Shown piece after piece: positions 1 to 12,994 of a DNA stretch of 64,000 bases (the stretch's first letter is position 1; every line of letters starts with the position of its first letter). Made by a program: the position numbers and the translations under genes. The notes beneath the pieces are model-generated. The model was not told where the DNA came from and did not search any database. It was given only the letters and a program-made list of their open reading frames with translations. The DNA is from Apoda limacodes (Eukaryota > Arthropoda > Insecta > Lepidoptera > Limacodidae). The stretch lies in assembly GCA_946406115.1 (NCBI GenBank), contig OX291547.1, positions 14,327,001-14,391,000 of the forward strand, given 5' to 3'.

Positions 1-129
1 TTATTATTGGATGAGTGAACGCTTAGCTATACACTTTTTGTTTTATTTGTGTTCGTAACTTACGTAAATGATAGTACGAAACGTATGATGCGTGGAACCT
101 CGCACTTGACCGCTTTTTATGTAATCAGT

Positions 130-755
130 TTCAAAGATATAGCCCTTTTTAGATTAACAGCTGTCATCTAAAATAAAGGTTTTGATGATATTTTACATGT
201 TAAAACTGCTAGTCTACGATCAATAGTTACGGAGATAAATAAAGCCCTTTCTGGTTTGACATTTGTCATCCGAACTAAGATCTTGATGAGATCTATCACT
301 TCTGTAGAGAATCTACTAGTCTACGATTAATATTTTACGAGATATAACCTTTATTAGTTTGACAGCTGTCCGAAATAAATATCTCCATGAGATATAGCCC
401 TTCCTAATTTGACATCTGTCGTCTGAAATAAAGATCTGGGTGAAACTTATCATTTCTGTAAGGAAACTACAAGTCTGCGATCAATATTTTACAAGATTTC
501 CAGTTTGACAGCTGTCATCCGGAATAAAGATCTTGATCAGATCTATCATTTCTGTGAAGAAACTGCTAGTCTTAGATCAATAGTTACGGAGAGAGACCAT
601 TCTATTTTGAAAGCTGTCATCCGAAATAAAGATCTTAATGTGGTCTATCACTACTGTCAAGAAACTACTAGTCTACGAACAATATTTTACGAGATATAGA
701 CTTTTCTAGTTTGACAGCTGTCATCCGAAGTAAATGTCTTGATGCGATAAAATTT
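130..755. repeat. Degenerate tandem repeat, ~103-bp unit
   Basis: About six imperfect head-to-tail copies of a unit containing gctgtcatccgaaataaag, then a 'gatctatcacttctgt' block and a 'ctagtctacgatcaatattt' block. The last three copies start near 511, 613 and 717 (spacing 102-104 bp). Upstream copies are shorter and more diverged. One frame stays open over two units (505-699) and reads as a repeated peptide, but neighbouring copies carry stops, so I read it as a non-coding minisatellite. Confidence 0.8.
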
Positions 756-1079
756 AAATCTTTAATATTTTCAGGTAGCTTAATATATATATTAACTGTT
801 ATCCAAAAAAAAATGTTCGATACAGTGATAATCTTTGGGGTGGTAGGTAGAGCTTGTATGTCTGTAACGTGTTAGCCTTTGATTGATTTCTTTCGATGTT
901 ATAAATAGATGCAGATTTTTATGGACAAAGAGACATATTTCATAAACATATAGACATGGTAGTGGGAGAGTTTTCATATTTTTAAATTAAGGTTTACAGC
1001 TATCAAGCGGTCCAGCTCCACACAATATTCTTATGCATAATTTTTTGTACTTTAAAAACAATTATTGCATTGACAGTTT

Positions 1080-1600
1080 CCCCACAATATAAGGCTATAT
1101 TGCAAAACGAATGTTACATACCTATGATAAGCTACTATAGTAGCTTCATTTGTTGCAACTTTATTTAACCGATATAAAGGATATATAAACTTTTTAACCT
1201 TTTTGCAGACGCATTGACATGTTCCTTCCAGTTACAATACTTGTCAATCTGCACACCTAAGAATTTAATGCAGTCAACTTGTTCTTAAACATTATGCTTT
1301 ATATTAAGTAATGACTGTATACTATTATTGGTTTGTAATTTTATTATTTTAGTTTTATGTAAATTTATACGCAAATTGTTATGTTGTAGCCACTCTACTA
1401 TATGTTTCAGTGTATCGTTTACTTCAGATTTTAAGAAATTTACGTCGTGAACTTTGACTACTATAGTAGTGTTATAGGCAAATAAGATGCATGTATGTTT
1501 GGTTGCATTTAGTAAGTCATTGATATATAGGGAAAATAATAACGGACCCAAAATACTAGCCTGTGGCACTCCATTTTTATTTATTTTGAAATATGTTCTA
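1080..1600 (-). pseudogene. LINE reverse transcriptase fragment
   Basis: Minus-strand translation of about 1285-1569 gives an RT block: SILGPLLFSLYINDLL (the PQGSxLGP region), then ILFAYNTTIVV where an active enzyme has F/YADDT. The catalytic aspartates are therefore lost (FAYNT). It continues in broken frames with FLGVQIDKYCNWKEHVN and later an ILWGN-like block near 1080-1110, the usual order in CR1/jockey-type LINEs. No 5' half and no poly(A) tail were found. This is an old, dead, truncated copy; the clade is uncertain. Confidence 0.75.
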
Positions 1601-1904
1601 TATGATATTTTTTTTTTACCAATAAACTGTGATATTTTAACGCATTAGTACCGTGAGTTTAAGTATGTCTCAAACCAATGATAAGCTTTACCTCTGATGC
1701 CGTAGCTATGTTACTTACACAGTAATTTATCATGACAATGATTTTTGTAACCCACATAAAATCCGCCATGTTGATTCTTTAGAAATTTTTATATACCTAG
1801 TGTCACTCACGCAAACGCGACGAATCAAACTGACTGTAGGGCGTGCCAAAGCAATGAACATACATACATACGCTAGAAAAACATTACCCTCCTTTCGGCA
1901 GTCG

Positions 1905-1975
1905 GGTCGGGTAAAAACCAGCCAAGTGCGAATCAGACTCGCGTACCAAGGGTGGAACCCTACCATGCCTACCAC
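1905..1975. repeat. Fragment of a lepidopteran dispersed repeat
   Basis: Contains 'aaaaaccagccaagtgcgaa', 'tcagactcgcgtaccaaggg' and 'ggaaccctacc'. This is the edge of the same dispersed family seen at greater length at 34350-34765 and 41354-41800. Only the terminal ~70 bp is recognisable. Confidence 0.5.
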
Positions 1976-2265
1976 CATTTACATAATTTACAAACACAAA
2001 AAAAAACAAAAAGTGTGCCAACAGCCATTTAGCTGGCAGTGGGGGTGGACACTGGGCTCTAACAAAAATTTGCATTAAAAAGGTTAATATTTCGCAAACG
2101 CATCGCTGAAATAATTTATTGCTCACCCTTAATATTTTTAAACTACTATCCAACGACGAACCACACTATGGGGTAGACGAGAGAAAAAAAATCATCCCCA
2201 CTTTCCGCGTAGGTGAGGTACGCAAAAAAAAACCAATTTTATTTTCCCACTTTGTTTTACCACTA

Positions 2266-2345
2266 TACCTGACCATTCAGGTTCTAAGGCGTCAGGATGA
2301 ATTAATTTCCTGCCGAAAGCGAACGGTGCGATGGTAAAAAGTTGG
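2266..2345 (-). repeat. Relic of the 24-27 kb LINE family (3' part)
   Basis: The stretch with 'ggttctaagg...tcctgccgaaagcgaacggt' followed by 'gcgatggtaaaaag' aligns with 24263-24330 of the intact LINE ('ggttctaaag...ccctgccgatggcgagcggt', 'gcgatggtagaaag'). It has the same orientation and several indels. Only about 80 bp survives. Confidence 0.6.
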
Positions 2346-5300
2346 CGTGTTATTTATAATAATACGTATGTACGGCGTAATTTTTAAAAATTGAATTGTA
2401 TGTTTTGTAAAATTACGCACTTGTTCCACTCACTGTAAGTATCGTGTAGTGTCGCAACCACTTTTTTTTGCAATTTAAACGAGTGTCCAACTAAATTGTC
2501 TAGTTTTAAGCCGCCCACATGTCCTGTAACTTGGCTTGAATATTGCTATCATGATATGAGAACAGCCACGATCGATGGTTTAACGTTTTCCTTTGAAGCA
2601 CGGGAGCGTAGAAAATGTGTCACTAGGCGGTCATTCATCCTGGTACAGGCCGCGCCGAACTTTGCGTAACCTTTAACTGGTGACAAGCGGTATCACAGGC
2701 TGAGTAGCGTCCGTGAAACGTAATTTCAAACCCTTCCTTTTGTTTCAGAGCCTGAGTAGCTCAGAGAGTGGAAAAAAAATAGCGTAGAGGTCAAAGTAAA
2801 GTTACTAGCACCACAGAAACAGTAGCCTGGAGTCTATGGGGAAATAAACACCCACAAAAAGGAGTTCAAATGAGATAGAAGAATGACGTCATTGAGTCTG
2901 CTGGATACAAGTAGAGACAGATCGCAAGATATAGACATGATGACAGATGGAAAATAATGGAAGAGGTGCGCAATGTTTGTTTGAGTAACGCTAAAAATAA
3001 GAAGAAGAAGAGGTGTATAAGGGCGATCCTTTCATATTTTTCTGCTTTCTGCTAGGAAACTTAAAAATTTTAAAAATAACGTTAAATTAAAAAAAAATTT
3101 GTTTAATTACGTTAGTGAAAAGTATAACAAAGGATCTTCTAAAAAAAAGTAGGTATATTATTTCATCTTGACTGTTATTCTAGCGTTAAATTTAAATAGT
3201 TAAATTGCTATATTTCTAATAGTAATAAGATAATTACTAAAGTTTAGTCAATTAAAGTACCCAGATATACTGCAAAATGACTTAAAAATACAACGGAAGG
3301 TGCTTCAATAAACGGTCTATAACTTTCTTACAAGCACAAATAATTTTCGTCGCTACTTACTTCATTCTAGGGAGAGACGATACCTAAAAATATTAAAAAT
3401 ACAAACTCGAGCCCCAAATAATATTCAACATTACTTCAGTGATCATTATAATAATAAGACCAAGTACTCCCCATGTAGAGTCAATAGAATTTTCTCTAAG
3501 TTGTTCATTAACTTAAAAGCTTCTTGAAAGCTTGACAAGAAGCTTCGTCAGTTTTACAAAATGCGAACGAACATAATTTAATAATCTATTCATTTCTGCA
3601 TGAATATCTATGTAGGGAGAAATAATGGAGGCTTTCTAACATTACTTACCTACTTCTCAAAAGATTTTGTTTTTGCATCGTTGCACTTTTATACCAACAA
3701 TATAAGTAGTATATCAGTTAAATGTAAATTAAGTTCATGCGAGAGAATGAGGTGTGCCTCAATGTTCAAAAATAAAGCAATAATATTGCTAATTTTTATA
3801 TATATGTATATAAAACGTCACAAATTTGATTCTCCTGAGGAAGGTAACCATTTGCGTGGCTGAATAAACACTTATAGCATGATATGGGGGTAAGCTTTTT
3901 CCACCAACAACTTTAGCTCTGTGGGACTAGACTAAAGCGGTTTCATTAGTACATAGCAATAACCAGCTTTAAAGTAAAAATGGTAAAATTAAAGACTACC
4001 CTAATAAGAAACCCCTTTACCAGTTGTTTTCCAACTACGAGAAGTTACTCAGAATTGGACACGGGAAATAAAAACTATCTAGGTACAGAATATTTTATAG
4101 ACAGTTTTACATTTGTTATTACGTAATTTTTTATAACGATTACATTAACTCCACATAAAAGTATAAGCGTGGTTAAGGTTAATGTTCATTATAAACTAAA
4201 TATACTAATATTTATAGAAGATATATGTAAAAGAAGTTGTGTTTTCTTCAAAGGTATAAATTCCTCTTTTCTGAGACAACTTTTTCTAAGCTGGCGGCAG
4301 ATACTAAAATTATCGTTTTACAAAAACTGAGTTAAAAAATTGCGTATAAACAGTGCCACTAACTAACTCATAAGATTACTGGCTTGGCAACATCCCTAGT
4401 TTGCTACTATTGTAGGCTTAAAACCATGCGTGACCTTCTGCGCGTTCGGCCGGACATCGTGCAGTCTGCGTGTGAAACTTTGAATTTTTAATTAATTAAT
4501 TTTTTATTCTATTTTTTTACAATCACTAAAATTGATAAACTACCTCTAGTTTAAATGTGCAAATGTCGTTAAGAGGAATGAAAGAAAAGAAGGTGATGGA
4601 TGCAAACTATCTGTCGCAATTAATAATACAACTATTAAGATTGGTGGCCGCACATGTGAGCACGCGCAGATATTATAGGCTAACATTCTTTGTTGTAAGT
4701 TCAAAAAACCGACATAATGGCTAATGAAACCATCACACTATTACTTTATTAACTATCTAAAAAAATTTTTTATCAATTATAATTGAATTTTAATTGAATA
4801 TAATTGAATTTTAATTTAATTATAATTTGAATTGAAAATAGAAAATCGTAAATAAACATCCATTCATTCATTCAGTAATTCATAAGCTATTGTTTCGTTT
4901 CTAATGTTTATCACCATAATTTAAAAATATCAAAATAAAATCTACAAAACTCAAATTTGTGGTACTCATTTTACATTATATAACTTGCTTTTATAAGGAT
5001 CGGATTATCATAGTGTTGTATGACTTCCTTACGGTAATGGTGCCACATACTTCAACTATAGAATGTTGTGGCGTTACTACATAACACTAATGGTGGCATA
5101 TACTATAGCTTCAAAATATCATGAAATTATTCATTATGGTCAAGGGGTCTATTATTTCGTTTTCCTACTACGTAGTAGTAATAGAATTATTTACACTATT
5201 GCTAGACTAAAAATGCATTTACAGGCAGGACGCCAAGCACAGGAAAGCTGAAGTATCGTCCATCTATACGATCATATGTAGTATCTAACATCAATCTTAG

Positions 5301-6381
5301 ATATTTCATATCTATGACGTCATTGATAATATCATAGCAACGGGCGTGTGTTATGCGACACCATTTTATTTCCTCCATACTATGTATGGCGTTACAATAT
5401 GTAATGACATTATTTTTCATAGCCTACTCTTTTAATTGTAACTATTTATAGAAGCGTAACTATTAAGATTATTTTTTAAATAGTTAAAGTAATTATTTAA
5501 AACCAAGAAATAAATTGGTCCTCCTTGTTACGTGTTTTTTTTTTAAATTTACAAACTGTTGAAAATTTAATTGGTTAATTAATTAATATTTTTACCAGAT
5601 TCCTTTTCCTCCAAACATGCGTAATCGCCACCAAATAATCGCAGTCCGGATGTAATAAAAGTCAATTACGCTGTAAACGGTGATAAACCTAATTTTTATT
5701 CGCCTGCCTCCTATCTTAATAGTGTGAGAAGTAAAGTTAAGTGGATTTGTAGCCACGAGTGAGGGTGTGTTTCCTGAACAGTGAGTAATTTAAAGACGGC
5801 ATGCTCTGATAACAGAGGGCGCATCCATTGCCCTCCGTACCGTCGTGGAGGCGTGCTATAAATTATGAGAAGGAATACTAAATTCACTGACTTATATTAA
5901 GGTGTAAATTCTGGATCTTCTTTTATCAAATATCTATCGTATGTAGTAATTTAGAAATGTTACAACACAAGTAGTCAGTTATTTCTTTTCATCAATGAAA
6001 AAAAATATGCAGAATGTGCTAATTGAGAACAGCAAGTGTGAAGATACTCATCTACCTATCGTTAGTCAAAAGAAGTAATGATTTACTAATCAAGTGCCTT
6101 TATGATGATCTCACCTTCCCAGCGATTGTTTAACTCCAATGGTGATGGGTTTCAAGATTTCGCGCTCGTAGGTGTTGCCATTCGATACCAACGCGCGTGG
6201 CAATAGCACTTGTAATAAAACGATAAACATTAGAGTAAATCTGCCTTCAATCAAGGAGATCCTTGCATCCGCAGAGAAGGAGTTAAAAGAAACGTTAAAA
6301 AATTTGTAATAATTACAAAAAAGAAATGGAATGAACTTAATATAAATAAGGCGAAATATATGGTTTTTAAAAGGAAACGAG
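2346..6381. other. Non-coding, no gene seen
   Basis: AT-rich DNA without a credible coding frame. A low-complexity block made of 'taattgaatttt' variants lies at about 4775-4835 and ends near a (cattcatt) tail at 4860-4875, as at the 3' end of some SINEs or LINEs. An (aag)n stretch lies at about 2998-3012. A GC-richer block at 5780-5870 (around 'gagggcgcatccattgccctc') could form a weak hairpin. The short open frames here look random. Confidence 0.6.
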
Positions 6382-6387
6382 TGCGAG
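6382..6387. repeat. Target-site duplication, left (TGCGAG)
   Basis: TGCGAG sits immediately outside the first base of the left inverted arm (AGTAGTAGATTAT starts at 6388). The identical hexamer sits immediately outside the right arm at 18482-18487. Confidence 0.85.
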
Positions 6388-9300
6388 AGTAGTAGATTAT
6401 TTTAAATTCTAGACCACTTTGACCTCAGTTGAATTCTGTCGTCACCTCTAATGTTGTCCTATATTATTTTCTCAATAAAAAAGGAAGTGATAAACCACAA
6501 TAACGGATGTGACCGTGGTGTCGATGTTTAGGTATAACACTATTCACCCGACTTTGTTTATAAATTATTAAAAATTATGATGGAAGGTTCTAGAACAACC
6601 AACTTATGTGTACAGTTTTTTTTTCATAGTGATTGGAACAAATTACTAATCAATATAATGTTGTTTATTTAAGGGTTCAACAAAATTGTAAAAAAACCTT
6701 TTAATTAACGATTGAAATGATGTATTTTTCTAGACCATATTTTGTATGAAAATAGATAATAAAACCACATGTTTTTTGAAACGCCGGTAGCGTGGGATCA
6801 TCGAATGTTCTAGAACATTTAGTTGATAAGAGGTCTTATGGAAATACTGGACCATATTTTGTATGAAAATAGATAACAAAACTTAAAGCATCCAGATATA
6901 ATTATTATTTTTTACATATTTTTTAATGCCCCCATGCTAACGTTTTATAAGTGTTAGGTATCTGATATCGTTTCTCATCTTGGGAACATACATTTTTTTC
7001 TTAGTTTTCTGTGTATAGACAATATGTTTTTGACTTTTCAATGTTATCATGTTTCCATACTTGACTACATTGCGTATAAACGCCTACCAAGAGCCACCTC
7101 TTGTGAGACACCCTTGTTTTTCTTTACACACTTTTTTTGACTGTCATCTTCCACTTAGTATGCATACATTTTTTTTTTTACAACTTACATTGTGGAACCC
7201 TAATATCATTCTAACTAACTAATTTATTAGGTCTCTTCAACGTATGAAATATACTAAGAAGTAGGTATCTATTAATAATGGTAACATATACTTCAATCAA
7301 CTCGAAGGTTTTCATATAATTTTTATACTACCATTGAACCCTAAAAATATAATGCAGACTAGCTAATACTGCTATCTCACTTTAATATCGTTCTCTCTCT
7401 TCATAGTTTTATCAATATTATGATATCGTTGCTGATCATTAAACTGTCCTATAGTCGACTAATTTATTAGACCTCTACAACATATGAAATACAGTAAGAA
7501 GAAAGTGTCTATTATTAATGGTTCACATACATGCTAAAGGTTTTTACAACTTACACTATGGAACCCTAATAAGTTAGTTCGTTAGCATCGTTATCTCTCT
7601 TATACTCTATCTATAATATAGAGTATCTCTCTTATATCTCTTATAAAATTTTATGTTATTTACCAGTCAATTCATATTGGATCTCTCCATCGTATGAAAT
7701 AGAGTAAGAAGAAGGTGTCTATTTTTAGTGGTTATAATATATTTCATACATTAATAAAGGTTTTTACAACTTACACTATGGAACCCTTATATCGTTGTTA
7801 TTGCTACCTCACTCTAATATTACAATCTCTTTCTCGATGGTTTTCATATTTTTTTTACTACTACTAGAACTCTAAAATAGAATGCAAACTAACCAACTAA
7901 TTTATTAGACCTCTTCAACGTATGAAATGTAATAAGGTGTCTATTTTTAGTGGTTCACGGTATGTAATATAGTAAGAAGTTAACCTCTATTATTATTGGA
8001 GCACGAACATTTTAAAGGTTTTTATTTTCATATTCTATGGAACTCTAATAAGTCATTAGCATCGTTTTCTCTCTCCTGCTCTATTAAATGTTGTGGTTTT
8101 TAAGTAGTCAATTCATATCGGACATCTCCATTGTATGAAATATAGTTAGAAGTAGGTATCTTTTAATAATAGCTACATATACTTCACTCAACTCAAAGGT
8201 TTTCATATATTTTTCATACTACCATTGAACCCTAAAATATAATGCAGACTAGCTAACTAATTTATAAGTTTATTAGTTATTCATCGTATGAAATATAGTA
8301 AGAAGTCCACGTCTATTATTAATGGTCCACATACATTCTAAAGGTTTTATTTTCATATACTATGTAACCCTAATAGGTTAACTCATTAGCATCATTATCT
8401 CTCTCCTGCTGGACTTAAATATTGTGGTTTTAACCAGTCAATTCATATCAGACCTCTCCATTTTATGAATGACAGTGAGAAGTGGATGTCTATTTTTAGT
8501 GGTTTACATACAGTAATAAAGGTTTTTACAACTCACATTATGGAACCCTAATATCCTTTGTATTGCTATCTCACTCTTATATTACAATCTCTCTCTCTCT
8601 CTCAAAAGTCGATGGTTTTCATTTTGAACTCCAAAATAGAATGCGAACTAACCGACTAATTTATTAGACCTCGTCAACGTATGAAATATAGTAAGAAGAA
8701 GGTGTCTATTTTAATAATGGTTAACATATATTCTTAACGTTTTTACAACTTACATTATGGAACCCTAATATTGCTCTTACTAACGAATTTATTAGATCTC
8801 TTCAACGTATGAAATATAGTAAGAAGTAGGTATCTCTTGTTCTAATGGTTACATACACTTCAGTCAACTCGAAGATTTTCATATATTTTTTACTACTTCT
8901 ACTACTACTAGTGTAGAGCTCTAAATATAACGATATTATGGTTTTAACCAATCTATTGTAAATGGTTATAATACATTTCATACATTAATAAAGGTTTTTA
9001 AAACACACATTATGGAACCCTTATATCGTTTTCATTCCTATCTCACTCTAATATTATAATCTCTCCTCTCTCTCTCTCAAGGCGATGGTTTCCATATAAT
9101 ATTTTTTACTACGATTAAACTCTAAAATAGAATGCGAACTAACCAACTAATTATTAGACCTCTTCAACGTATGAAATATAGTAACAAGAAGGTGTCTCAG
9201 CTATGAAAATCGAGGTATACATGAAAAAAATTACGTAATCATAACATACGTCACTTCATACAGTACAATATCATCTTGTTGGACCTTAAACTGTTATAAA

Positions 9301-10357
9301 GAATATCAGTATACATAAAAATATGACGTAATCATAACATACGTCATTTCATACAGTACAATTTGAACCCCAAAATAAATCAATATATTAATTAGTAATT
9401 TGTTCCTTTCACTATGAAAAAAACTGTAAACATAAGTTAGTTTTTAATAATAAAACAACATTTTATCTAGTAGTAATTTGTTTCAATCACTATGAAACAT
9501 ATATTCTTCATCAGAACTCTTCAATGTATGTAATATAGTAAGAAGTCGATGTCTATTATTAATGGTTCACATACATTATAAAGGGTTATATTTTCATACA
9601 CCATGGAACCCTTATATCGTTTTTATTGCTATCTCACTCTTATATTATAATCTATAATAATCTTCTTCTCTCTCTCGAAAGTCGATGGTTTTCTTATAAT
9701 TTTTATTACTACTACTAAACTCCTAAAAAGAATGGGAACTTACAAACTAATTTGTAAGACCTCTTCAGCGTATGAAATATAGTAAGAAGTAGGTGTCTAT
9801 TATTTTTGGTTATAATATATTTCATACATTAATAAAGGTTTTTACAACTTACACTATGGAACCCTAACTAATTTATTAGATACCTTCAACGTACGAAATA
9901 TACTAAGAAGTAGGGGTATCTATTAATAATGGTTACATATACTTCAGTCAACTCTAAGATTTTCATATAATTTTTTATACCATTGTTGGGCTGTAAATTA
10001 AACGATGTTATAGTTTTAACCAACCAATTCATATCAGACATCCCCATCATATGAATGATAGTAAGAAGTGGATATCCATCATTAATGGTTATAATATACT
10101 TCATACATTTATAAATGTTCTTACATGTTACATTATGGAACTCTAATATCGTTTTTGCTGCTATCTCACTTTAATATCGTTCTCTCTCTTCACGGATTAT
10201 CAATATTATAGTATTGTTGTTGATTACAAAACTGTTATATAGTTGACTAGTTTATTATACCTCTACAATATATCAATTATAGTAAGAAAAAGGTGTCTAT
10301 TATTAATGGTAATAATACATTTCATACATTAATAAAGGTTTTTACAACTTACACTAT
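6388..10357. repeat. Left inverted arm of foldback element
   Basis: 6388-7190 is the terminal block. From about 7200 inward the sequence is a heterogeneous array whose hallmark is CGTATGAAATATAGTAAG followed by 'aaggtgtctatt' and 'aatggt(t)cacatac', then 'aaaggtttttacaactta' and 'tatggaaccctaat', then a (ct)n run. I counted about 15 hallmark copies, for example near 7233, 7483, 7693, 8132, 8680, 8806, 9170, 9770 and 10050, spaced 100-250 bp. 9205-9360 holds a duplicated 'tacgtaatcataacatacgt' block, and 9389-9440 an inverted copy of the 6610-6660 block. Confidence 0.85.
6583..6595. promoter_or_regulatory. Heat-shock-element-like triplet, left arm
   Basis: GAAGGTTCTAGAA is a perfect GAAnnTTCnnGAA array, the consensus HSF site. 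Its mirror copy is at 18274-18286. A further TTCTAGAA core lies at about 6809-6816. Function is untested. Confidence 0.45.
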
Positions 10358-10446
10358 GCTACGTTCGGGATTCTACTAAAGAAACCCTCACTTCGCTCTG
10401 GATTCAAAAAAGCGCCCTTGCAGTAAAAATATTATTTCGAAACCTT

Positions 10447-10789
10447 TGTAGTATTCATCTACCTGAATAGGGCTGTAGTGCTGTCTCGAACACACGGGTG
10501 TGGGCAGTCAGTCAGTTAACGGCAGCGGTCGATTGCAGACGTGCGGATTGCTAGCTGACATTGGTGTGGCAACGAGCCAGTCAATACCTATACCAATATA
10601 TTCCAATATATATATATATATTCCTTACTTTTGCTTGAAGAAACAAAGGGAGGTTACCGGCCTCGGTGTTAGTTTGGGTTGAGAAATACAGGTTCGGCGG
10701 ACTAGCAAGATTAAGGTGAGATATGTTGGTGCAAACATTCGTTGCCGCTAAGTCGCGTGAATAAAGGAAGAATATATCAACTTAGTACA
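10447..10789 (+). repeat. 5' LTR of BEL/Pao element
   Basis: Starts TGTAGTATTCATC and probably ends at ACA (10789). It shares about 150 bp with the 3' LTR, including 'gcacacgggtgtgggcagtc'-type sequence and 'tggcaacgagccagt', followed by a (ta)n run that may serve as TATA box. 'aataaagg' at about 10760 could be the polyadenylation signal. The 3' edge is uncertain because the other LTR is truncated. Confidence 0.65.
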
Positions 10790-11089
10790 ACGCTGAGCGG
10801 TCCTGGGTAGTTGCTGTAAAATAGAATCACAATAACCCACCTATCTAGGGATCATCCTATATTTGCGGTTAAGTACCTAAACGTGTCGGTGCAATGATAA
10901 TGTATTGCAGTATATTATTTATTTATTAAAATTATCAAAAATATATAATAAAAGTTGAAGCCCTGCAGCCTGTGGTAGTTTGAAACTGTGTTGCAGGCTG
11001 CAGTGTCTTTCCCAATACTAAATAAGTACTTAGCCTCTTTGTTATAAGTCTAATACAACATTATTTGTAGTAAGTGGGTATTTGAATTT

Positions 11090-11775
11090 ATAGCAAAAAA
11101 CAGTAAAGTAAAGAAAGAAAAAAAATATATACAAAACAAAGAAAAAACGAAAGGCATAATAAATAAAGTGAAGGTAGGCATAATATGTGGGTAGTGTAAA
11201 AGTTGTACTTATGTGCGATGGGTTTAAGTGAGAGGTGAGTCGAGAGTGTGTATATTGTGTAGATTAATGTGTTGGTAAACTGTTTGTCTGTCACCAACTT
11301 GAATTGATAAAAAGATTCTCTGTCATGTCGTAGTTGAGATCAGAAAGCCAGTAACGTATGATAGATTTTATATTATGATTGTTGCAGTGTCTCGTTTTAA
11401 TTTTGGAATTCAATTGTGTGTATAGAAATGGAGCATTGTAATTATAATGTCTTCTGGCAAAGTTACTCCTATATTTGGGAACCAGATAGCGATGTAGTCT
11501 TTTATTCGTCTGTGGAAGTTTAGGAACAACATCGCGATGGTATCTGCGAAGAGATTGTAAAATATAAATTTTCTAATGGTAAGTACATTTCATTCACTAT
11601 ACAATTTACTGGTAGGATATTTATAAGGCAGACGCTTTATGACTTTGAGTAACGCTCGCTGTGCTCTTTCAACTTCTATCATGTGCGTTTAGCAGCACCT
11701 CCCAGGAACTTATACAGTAAGTTAGTATTGGCTCACATAGTGCCTTGTACAAAGTATTTATAATTACTTTTGTAA
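11090..11775 (-). pseudogene. LINE 3'-end relic, minus strand
   Basis: Translated on the minus strand from 11775 downward: TLYKALCEPILTYCISSW, then VERAQRALLKVIKRLPYKYP and NVLTIRKFIFY, in frames broken by stops. This is the C-terminal region after the RT domain of CR1/jockey-type LINEs. The low-coordinate side ends in A/T-rich tail-like sequence (about 10915-11160). There is no catalytic motif. It lies between the 5' LTR and gag of the BEL/Pao element, so it is probably a secondary insertion. Confidence 0.65.
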
Positions 11776-11985
11776 CAATAGCAATCACAGTTGCGATCAG
11801 GTAATAAGGGCTTATCTCACCTAAGAAAAACTTCCTTGGTTATTTGTTAAAAGAAAGTAGATAAGGAGTAGGTAAGTATACAAAAACAATGAAGTCTATA
11901 ACTACAACACTTTTATTGATAACCTGCCCTGAGCATGAAAGTCATTGACCAATAAGCGATGCTGATTGGTACAGGATGTAGCGTA

Positions 11986-12210
11986 AAAATGTGTTACGGC
12001 TGTATGGGCTTGAATGTAAATGTAAACCATATTTGTAACGGCTGTATGGGCCTGCATGTAAATGTAAACCATACGTGTTGCGGCTGTATGGGCCTGCATA
12101 TAAATGTTAACCATATGTGTTACGGCTGTATGGACCTGCATATAAATGCAAACCATATGTGTTACGGCTGTATGGGCCTACATATAAATGTAATCCATAT
12201 GTGTTACGGT
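11986..12210 (+). repeat. 42-bp minisatellite, ~5 copies
   Basis: Unit: 'gtgttacggctgtatggg', then 'cctgcatataaatgtaaacc', then 'atat' (42 bp). Copies differ by a few substitutions. Because 42 is divisible by three, several frames stay open and read as a 14-residue repeat (for example CYGCMGLHINVNHM). That explains the apparent ORFs on both strands here. Confidence 0.9.
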
Positions 12211-12211
12211 T

Positions 12212-12990
12212 GTGAAAGAGATTATATATTCTCATCACAGAGCTCTTAATATTATCAAGCGACCTGAGAACATGGAATATTCCCGAAGAGTCTTGGATAA
12301 TATACAAAGACACTTGAGAGTGCTCCAAACTAGGGGGGAGAATACAAACTCCAGTCAGATGCGATTTTTTATCATGGAGAAATTCTCAACTGAACACATA
12401 TACGAAATAAAAATGAGAAAAGGTGCAGATATGTCGATGTCAGTTGAACAACGGACAACAATTATCTCGGTTAAGAAAGAAGCCCGTAGAATAACCGAAA
12501 TAGATACCAACAAAGATGCAAAATAATTTAAAGATAAGAAAATTTCATGACTCAACTTGGAGATACAATAGGAAAGAACGAAACAATCCTAGACCCTAAC
12601 CATTGGAGTTCAACGAAAACAAACAGCCCAAGCAAGAGAAAGTTTGATCATAAGAGTGAGAACAATGGCAGTTTTCGTAAGGAAAAGAGGAAGAGATGGT
12701 CGTGTATATTTTGTCAAGGAAACCATGCCGGTACAAACTGAGAAGGTCAAGACGGTAAATGAAGAAAGGTAAAAATTAAGATGAAGGTGTTACAGTGGCC
12801 TCCGAGCGGGACATTTTGTGCAAAACTGTAATTTAAAGAGAAAGTGCGAGTTCTGTAACATTACAAGATCTCACCACAAAGCATTGTGTCCTCAGAAGTT
12901 TCAAAGGTGGAAAGAAACCACAAACGTAATGTTGGCAGGCGGAAGGAACTTCACTGCACCGCAAACTGCAGTAGCAAAAATCAAGGGTCA
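12212..12990 (+). pseudogene. BEL/Pao gag remnant
   Basis: 12212-12526 encodes a helix-rich Gag piece with SRRVLDNIQRHLRVLQTRGE and FFIMEKFSTEHIYEIKMRKG, close in spacing to the BEL/Pao Gag core. After frame breaks, 12547-12741 ends in CIFCQGNHAG, and 12805-12990 reads GHFVQNCNLKRKCEFC followed by SHHKALCP. These are the paired zinc knuckles typical of BEL/Pao Gag-Pol. At least two frameshifts or stops separate the pieces, so no functional Gag can be made. Confidence 0.75.
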
Positions 12991-12994
12991 CGAT

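Noticed and set aside
2745..2790. tRNA-like 'gagtagctcagagagtgg'
   Set aside because: It has an A-box-like piece only; no B box or cloverleaf follows.
7200..10350. Regularly spaced repeats that might suggest a CRISPR array
   Set aside because: Repeat units are long, diverged and unevenly spaced, there are no cas genes, and they mirror a second array as foldback arms in a eukaryotic genome.
11902..12328. Overlapping ORFs on both strands with Cys/His repeats
   Set aside because: They are produced by the 42-bp minisatellite, whose length is a multiple of three.
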